Assembly: GCF_003391095.1 (NCBI RefSeq)
Contig: NZ_CP031447.1
Location: 3,100,001 to 3,164,000, forward strand
DNA length: 64,000 bases
Direction: 5' to 3'
Source of the DNA: Austwickia chelonae
GTDB taxonomy: Bacteria > Actinomycetota > Actinomycetes > Actinomycetales > Dermatophilaceae
The notes under the pieces were generated by a model. The model searched no databases, was not told the origin of the DNA, and was given only the letters and a program-made list of their open reading frames with translations. The number at the start of each line of letters is the position of its first letter. The stretch's first letter is position 1. Positions 59,716-64,000 of the stretch are shown in pieces. The translations under genes and the position numbers were made by a program.

Positions 59716-61356
59716 ATGGCAGCTGACCGTGGATCGACAACGCAAGTCCAGGCGTACCGCTTCGGCGTGCAACGGCTCAAGGAGGCCGTCGCCACCGGTG
59801 AAGCCTATCGGCGTGGTCCGCACGGGCCCCGTTCTGGAATGGCCTTTCTCATTGGCGTGGTCGTCGCATCGCTCGGCCTGGCCGGGATGCTCGTCTACGG
59901 GATCATCAAGCCTGCCCCGTCGGTCGGTGATGCCACCGTGCTCGTGGACACCGATACCGGCGTGGCCTACGTCGTACGTGATCGGGTGCTGCACCCCGCG
60001 ACCAACCTGACGTCCGCGATGCTCGCTGCCGCACCGCCGACGAATGGTGACGTCCCGTTGCGGCGCCAGTCGGAGATCGTTCGGCGGGTGAACACCGAAA
60101 GCATCAGCGGGCTCTCCCGGGGGTCCCTCCTGGGTATCCCGGATGCCCCCGGCTCGGTGCCCGATGACGCCCACCAGCTGGACAGCCGTTGGACGGTCTG
60201 CGACGAGACCCAGAAAGATCCCGGCGGTCCGCCTCAGCCGTTGCCCGGGCTGCAGACCACCGTGATCATCGGTGAAGGTGGCGGGGGCGTTCGACCGGGC
60301 CCGGAGGTGGCCTCCCTGGTCACCGCCGACCGCGGCAACACCACCTATCTGCTGATGGACGGTCACCGCTCGAAGGTGAATCTGCGAGACCCGAAGCTGG
60401 CTCTCGGGCTGGGCATCGACAACACGAAGTTGCGCCCGATCAGCCTGGGGTTGTTGAACGCCATCCCGGAACGCCCGGAGATCGTCTCCCCGTCCGTCCC
60501 GGACCAGGGAAAACCGATCCAGCTCGCCAGCCGACGGTTGGCCATCGGAGACGTGGTGCGAGCCGAACAGGCCACGACCGGACGCACCTATTACGTGGTC
60601 CACAACGACGGTGTGCAGAAGATCACCAGCGTGACTGCGGATCTTCTCCGCTCAGTGACCGGGCAGCACGGTGACATCCCGGCGGTACCGCCCAGCGATC
60701 TGTCGAATGCGAAGATCACCAGCCATCCGTTGGACACCAGCCCGTATCCGGCGGTCCGCCCTGCCCTGGTCGACGCTGCCAGCGCGCCGGTGCTCTGCAT
60801 GGACTGGGCTGCTGCTGAAGGCGGCCCGCAACGCACCATCTACCCGACCCGTTCGATGCCGCTCCCGTCCGGGGTGAAACCGGTGGAAGCACCGGCGAAG
60901 GAGACAGAACATTCGGCGCAGCGAATCTACGTGCGCCCCGGGTGGGGCCTGGTCGTGGGCCCGTGGCCCGATGGCGCGACCGTCAACGACGGAAACCCGG
61001 TGTTGATCACCGACCGGGGCATGAGCTTCCCGGTCGCCGACGCGCGCACCCTGCGACTTCTCGGGCTCGGCCAGCGGGTTCAGGCGGTGTCACCGGAGCT
61101 GGTCAAGCTGCTGCCGCAAGGGCCGGGGCTGGACACCCAGGCCGCCCTGCGGCTGGCCGAGGCGCGCGGTTCGGTACCGGCCGCGACGAAGACGCCCGGC
61201 GAGTCGCCGTCTCCCAGCACCTCGCCGTCTCCGTCTGCGTCACCGTCGGCGTCTCCGTCTCCTTCCCCGGGAGCCGGATCTCCCTCGCCGTCCCCGAGTT
61301 CGTCCTCCGGGACCACGTCACCCAGCACGACGGCCAGGCCGTCGCCGAGCCGATGA
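59716..61356 (+). CDS. eccB: ESX core component EccB
   Basis: The 546-residue protein has an N-terminal cytosolic part with the family motif QVQAYRFGVQRL, one transmembrane helix near residues 42-65, and a long extracytoplasmic domain with the repeat-type strands of EccB (MAADRGS start; GVAYVVRDRVLHPATNLTSA; GLVVGPWPDGA). It ends in a 65-residue Ser/Pro-rich tail. EccB anchors the complex in the periplasm-like space. The ATG at 59716 fits the ribosome binding site; the frame extends further left into eccE antisense without meaning. The stop overlaps the next gene (ATGA). Confidence 0.93.
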   Translation: MAADRGSTTQVQAYRFGVQRLKEAVATGEAYRRGPHGPRSGMAFLIGVVVASLGLAGMLVYGIIKPAPSVGDATVLVDTDTGVAYVVRDRVLHPATNLTSAMLAAAPPTNGDVPLRRQSEIVRRVNTESISGLSRGSLLGIPDAPGSVPDDAHQLDSRWTVCDETQKDPGGPPQPLPGLQTTVIIGEGGGGVRPGPEVASLVTADRGNTTYLLMDGHRSKVNLRDPKLALGLGIDNTKLRPISLGLLNAIPERPEIVSPSVPDQGKPIQLASRRLAIGDVVRAEQATTGRTYYVVHNDGVQKITSVTADLLRSVTGQHGDIPAVPPSDLSNAKITSHPLDTSPYPAVRPALVDAASAPVLCMDWAAAEGGPQRTIYPTRSMPLPSGVKPVEAPAKETEHSAQRIYVRPGWGLVVGPWPDGATVNDGNPVLITDRGMSFPVADARTLRLLGLGQRVQAVSPELVKLLPQGPGLDTQAALRLAEARGSVPAATKTPGESPSPSTSPSPSASPSASPSPSPGAGSPSPSPSSSSGTTSPSTTARPSPSR

Positions 61357-61817
61357 GTCGTTCCGCGTGGCCCTCCGGACCGGAGGACGTCCGTGATCTC
61401 GACCAGCTCGACGAGTGCTTGGCCGAGGGCCTGATCGGCCTCGCCGAGTACTGGGCGTGGCGTCCCCTCGTCCCGGCCACCGCACCTGCCCGGACCGGGA
61501 ACGGCCCTTCAGACGGCCCGTTCCCGGCCGCCCCGGAGCCGAACAGCGGTCCGCCGCTTCTGACACCGGCCCCCTATCTTCCCGACGACCAGACACCCGA
61601 ACCTGGGGAACGCCCCTTGCTGGCGGGGCTGCCGACCTCCCCGGCCCCGCAGGACGGACCGTCTGCCCCGGAAGGTGCGCCCGACCGGGAAAGACCCGCA
61701 GCACACGGTTTCCGTCCGCCGGACGGTGGGATCGATCTCCGCACGGGTTCCTCTGCCGAAGAGGCCGCGCGCCCCGAGACCGGACGCTCTCGATCCCGGT
61801 GGTGGCGACGCAGCTGA
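61353..61817 (+). CDS. Unknown Pro-rich protein coupled to EccB
   Basis: The 154-residue protein starts with an acidic helical stretch (SGPEDVRDLDQLDECLAE, then LIGLAEYWAW) followed by about 100 Pro/Gly/Glu-rich residues and a basic end RSRSRWWRRS. Its ATG overlaps the eccB stop (ATGA). No family is recognised and it has no signal peptide. Codon use matches eccB, so it is probably real. Confidence 0.55.
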   Translation: MSRSAWPSGPEDVRDLDQLDECLAEGLIGLAEYWAWRPLVPATAPARTGNGPSDGPFPAAPEPNSGPPLLTPAPYLPDDQTPEPGERPLLAGLPTSPAPQDGPSAPEGAPDRERPAAHGFRPPDGGIDLRTGSSAEEAARPETGRSRSRWWRRS

Positions 61818-61849
61818 ACCTGCTGGGTGTACACCGTCAGCCGGTGCTC

Positions 61850-62743
61850 TCAGCAGCGGTCGAGCCGCCGGTCCGGCAATACCGGGAAATCCTCACGGAC
61901 GCGGCTCACCTCGGCCAGGTCCAGATCGACGGTCATCGTGGCGTCCGGGGCGCCGTCAGAGCCCGAGCATCCCAGTGCTTCCACCAGGACGGAACCGTCC
62001 GGCCCCACCACCAGACTCTGCCCAGCCATCGCGGTACGGCCGTTGACCCCGGCCGCACCACAACCCACCACGAAGACCTGATTCTCCATCGCCCTGGCCT
62101 GCAGCAGGATCCGCCACGCTTCTGAGCGGACCGCCGGCCATGAGGCCGATACCAGCATCATCTGCGCGCCCTGCCCGGCCAGAAGCCGGAAGAGCTCCGG
62201 GAAACGAAGGTCGTAGCAGGTGGCCAGACCGACCCGCACCGTCGTCTCCGCCGAGGTCGGACACGGCACCGGGATGTCGACGACACAGACCTGCTCGCCC
62301 GGCCGGACCAGGTCACGCTCCACACCGGCTGCGCCGAAGGTGTGGATCTTGCGATATGTCGTCAGGCAACTCCCGTCCGGACCGAAGACACCAGCGGTAT
62401 TCGCCATGTGGCACCCGCTACCCGGCCGCCCGTCAGCGCGCTCGCTGTCCGCTCGCACAGCCGACTCCCCCTGCGCAGACAACTCCTCCATGATCGTCCC
62501 GGCGTGCAGCACGCATCCGGCACGGGCCGCTGCCGCAGCCATCACCGAGAAGGTCGGCCCGTCCACCGGTTCGGCGCGCTCGGGCCAGGAACGCGGGGTG
62601 AAAGCACCGACCGACCACAGTTCGGGGAGCACCACCAGGTCGACATCTGCCCCTGACCGTCCGACCCGGTCGGCGACCCGGACACGGTGCTCCTCACGGG
62701 GGAGGTCGTCGGCATACGCCAGCTGCACCACCGCCACCTTCAT
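61850..62743 (-). CDS. Nitrilase-superfamily amidohydrolase (Nit-like)
   Basis: The 297-residue carbon-nitrogen hydrolase has the Glu-Lys-Cys triad visible: Glu41 in VLPELWSVG, Lys in YRKIHTFG and Cys in LATCYDLRFPELFR. The last motif is typical of the Nit2/omega-amidase or deaminated-glutathione amidase branch. It should cleave a C-N amide bond of a small metabolite in the cytoplasm. The ATG at 62743 overlaps the upstream gene stop (ATGA); the longer open frame is rejected. Confidence 0.87.
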   Translation of the reverse strand: MKVAVVQLAYADDLPREEHRVRVADRVGRSGADVDLVVLPELWSVGAFTPRSWPERAEPVDGPTFSVMAAAAARAGCVLHAGTIMEELSAQGESAVRADSERADGRPGSGCHMANTAGVFGPDGSCLTTYRKIHTFGAAGVERDLVRPGEQVCVVDIPVPCPTSAETTVRVGLATCYDLRFPELFRLLAGQGAQMMLVSASWPAVRSEAWRILLQARAMENQVFVVGCGAAGVNGRTAMAGQSLVVGPDGSVLVEALGCSGSDGAPDATMTVDLDLAEVSRVREDFPVLPDRRLDRC

Positions 62744-64000
62744 GAACGCCCCCGCTGCGCCTCTTCGGTCCGGCGGAAAGCCTCGGCGCGGCGCTCCAGC
62801 TCGGCGTTGTACGCCGCGAGGGCGGCATCGTGGTCGCGGTCGGCCTGGCGGTCCTGACGGCGGGCTTCGCTCTCGTCCGCCCGCATCCATGCCAGTGCGG
62901 TGAGCAGCGCCAACACCAGCATCGGGAACTCGCCGATGCCCCAGGTGATGCCGCCACCGGCCTGTTGATCCTCCAGGAGATCACCGACCCACCCGGTCGT
63001 CCCGCCGGTATGCAGCACTTCGAAGAATCCCGGGGCCAGCAAGGTCGTCGCCGACATGATCGCCACTCCGAAGAAAGCGTGCACACTCATCGTCACGAAA
63101 AGAGCGACCAGACGTAGCGAAGGCGGCCATCTACGCGGCCCCGGATCAATGCCGATCAACGACCAGCAGAAAACGTAACCAGCCAACATGAAATGCACCA
63201 CCATCGCGACGTGGCCGGTATGGGTGCGCAAAGCCAATTCGAACAGGCCGGTGAAATAGAAAATGTAAAGCGATCCGGCGAAATTGATCGAGGCGACCAC
63301 CGGATTGGCCCAGAAGGTCAGCCATCGTGAATGCGCCGTCGCCAGCAGGATCTCCCGAGGACCCATCGTTCTGTCACGGCGGGCAGGCAGCGCCCGGGAC
63401 AGCAAACTCAACGGGGCTCCCACCGCCAGGAAGACCGGGATGCCCATCGTCAACATCATGTGCATGAACATGTGCGTGGAGAACTGCACCCGCCCGTAGA
63501 CACCCGGTGCGCCTGAGGTCGTCCAGACGAACAGGAGCCAGCCGAAGGTCCACATCATCGTGCGCCGCACCGGCCAGGAATCGCCCCGGTGGTGCAGACG
63601 CACCACCGCCCACACATATACCCCCACGGCCAGCAAGGACACGGCCAGCCACAGCCAGTCGGCCCGCCAGACGGTGAACCAGTCCCACCCGGAGAGGCGT
63701 TGTGTCGGTGCCGGGTAGCCAGTCAGGGCGATCGCCACATCCGGGTCGGCCTGCGCGGAACGAGGAACAGGGGTCTGGCTGCGGGCCAGCCCTGCCCCTG
63801 CACCCATCGCCAACGCCATGATCGAGATCTCCACCGCGGCCAACCGGACGAAGGCGCCCTGCACGCGCCCCTCGGCCAGGCGTTTCACGATGCTCGCCCG
63901 CATCCGCCACCCGGCGGCGGCCAGGAGCGCGAGGAGTGCCACCTTCCCGACCAGCAGCAGGCCGTATCTGCTCGTGACCTGCGACCATTCGCCCAGGCGG
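62740..64000 (-). CDS. CopD/CtaG-type membrane protein (5' end beyond the window)
   Basis: The visible 419 residues, open to the right edge, are the C-terminal part of a membrane protein. The first visible residues (TSRYGLLLVGKVALLALLAAAG) match the end of a CopD copper-resistance domain. They are followed by a caa3-type cytochrome c oxidase assembly domain (CtaG/DUF1404-like) with HMFMHMMLTMG and HVAMVVHFMLAG His motifs that may bind copper. The C-terminus is a charged coiled coil. Actinobacteria commonly fuse CopD and CtaG. The GTG at 63942 is internal, not the start. Confidence 0.82.
   Translation of the reverse strand, partial: RLGEWSQVTSRYGLLLVGKVALLALLAAAGWRMRASIVKRLAEGRVQGAFVRLAAVEISIMALAMGAGAGLARSQTPVPRSAQADPDVAIALTGYPAPTQRLSGWDWFTVWRADWLWLAVSLLAVGVYVWAVVRLHHRGDSWPVRRTMMWTFGWLLFVWTTSGAPGVYGRVQFSTHMFMHMMLTMGIPVFLAVGAPLSLLSRALPARRDRTMGPREILLATAHSRWLTFWANPVVASINFAGSLYIFYFTGLFELALRTHTGHVAMVVHFMLAGYVFCWSLIGIDPGPRRWPPSLRLVALFVTMSVHAFFGVAIMSATTLLAPGFFEVLHTGGTTGWVGDLLEDQQAGGGITWGIGEFPMLVLALLTALAWMRADESEARRQDRQADRDHDAALAAYNAELERRAEAFRRTEEAQRGRS

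Noticed and set aside
63942-63942. GTG as the true start of the CopD/CtaG-like gene
   Set aside because: The frame continues to the window edge with residues typical of a CopD domain, so the gene starts outside.

Overview
The window is chromosomal DNA from a high-GC Gram-positive actinobacterium. The evidence is a complete ESX-type (type VII) secretion locus with eccB, eccC, eccD, eccE and mycP, a FadE5-type acyl-CoA dehydrogenase, an Rv0338c-like iron-sulfur membrane protein, Shine-Dalgarno sites of GGAGG type and many GTG starts. The genus cannot be fixed from sequence reading alone.

1-7.9 kb is housekeeping: a LacI-type repressor, a CsoR-family regulator translationally coupled to a penicillin-binding-like lipoprotein, tRNA-Ser(TGA), a zinc-ribbon membrane protein, NudC, and the cysK-cysE cysteine operon. 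7.9-20.6 kb holds a large heterodisulfide-reductase-like membrane protein, a heterodimeric ABC exporter, a truncated TSUP transporter remnant, a SnoaL-like protein, a four-gene glycine betaine/choline ABC importer, dcd and tRNA-Gly(CCC). 20.7-26.5 kb is a DMSO-reductase-type molybdoenzyme operon (catalytic, Fe-S and membrane-anchor subunits, TorD-like chaperone, extra Fe-S protein). It converges on two tandem membrane histidine kinases, one of which has lost its phospho-accepting histidine. 31-37 kb holds an SMP-30 hydrolase, a CYTH protein, FadE5 and a secreted alpha/beta hydrolase.

37.4-61.8 kb is one ESX secretion system. Machinery genes sit in units reading outward from two divergent promoter regions: eccC leftward with eccD-mycP rightward, and eccE plus a coupled unknown leftward with eccB plus a coupled unknown rightward. 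Left of eccC, thirteen leftward genes encode the WXG100 pair, other small helical substrates with C-terminal Y-x-x-x-[D/E] motifs, an EspC-like and a YbaB/EspL-like protein, a possible EspG-like chaperone, two long Gly/Pro-rich WXG-type substrates, and finally three tandem, near-identical membrane-anchored subtilases (mycosins). The canonical mycosin is separate, after eccD. This tandem mycosin array beside unusual long substrates is the most distinctive feature of the window.

61.8-64 kb holds a nitrilase-family amidohydrolase coupled to a CopD/CtaG-type membrane protein that runs off the right edge.
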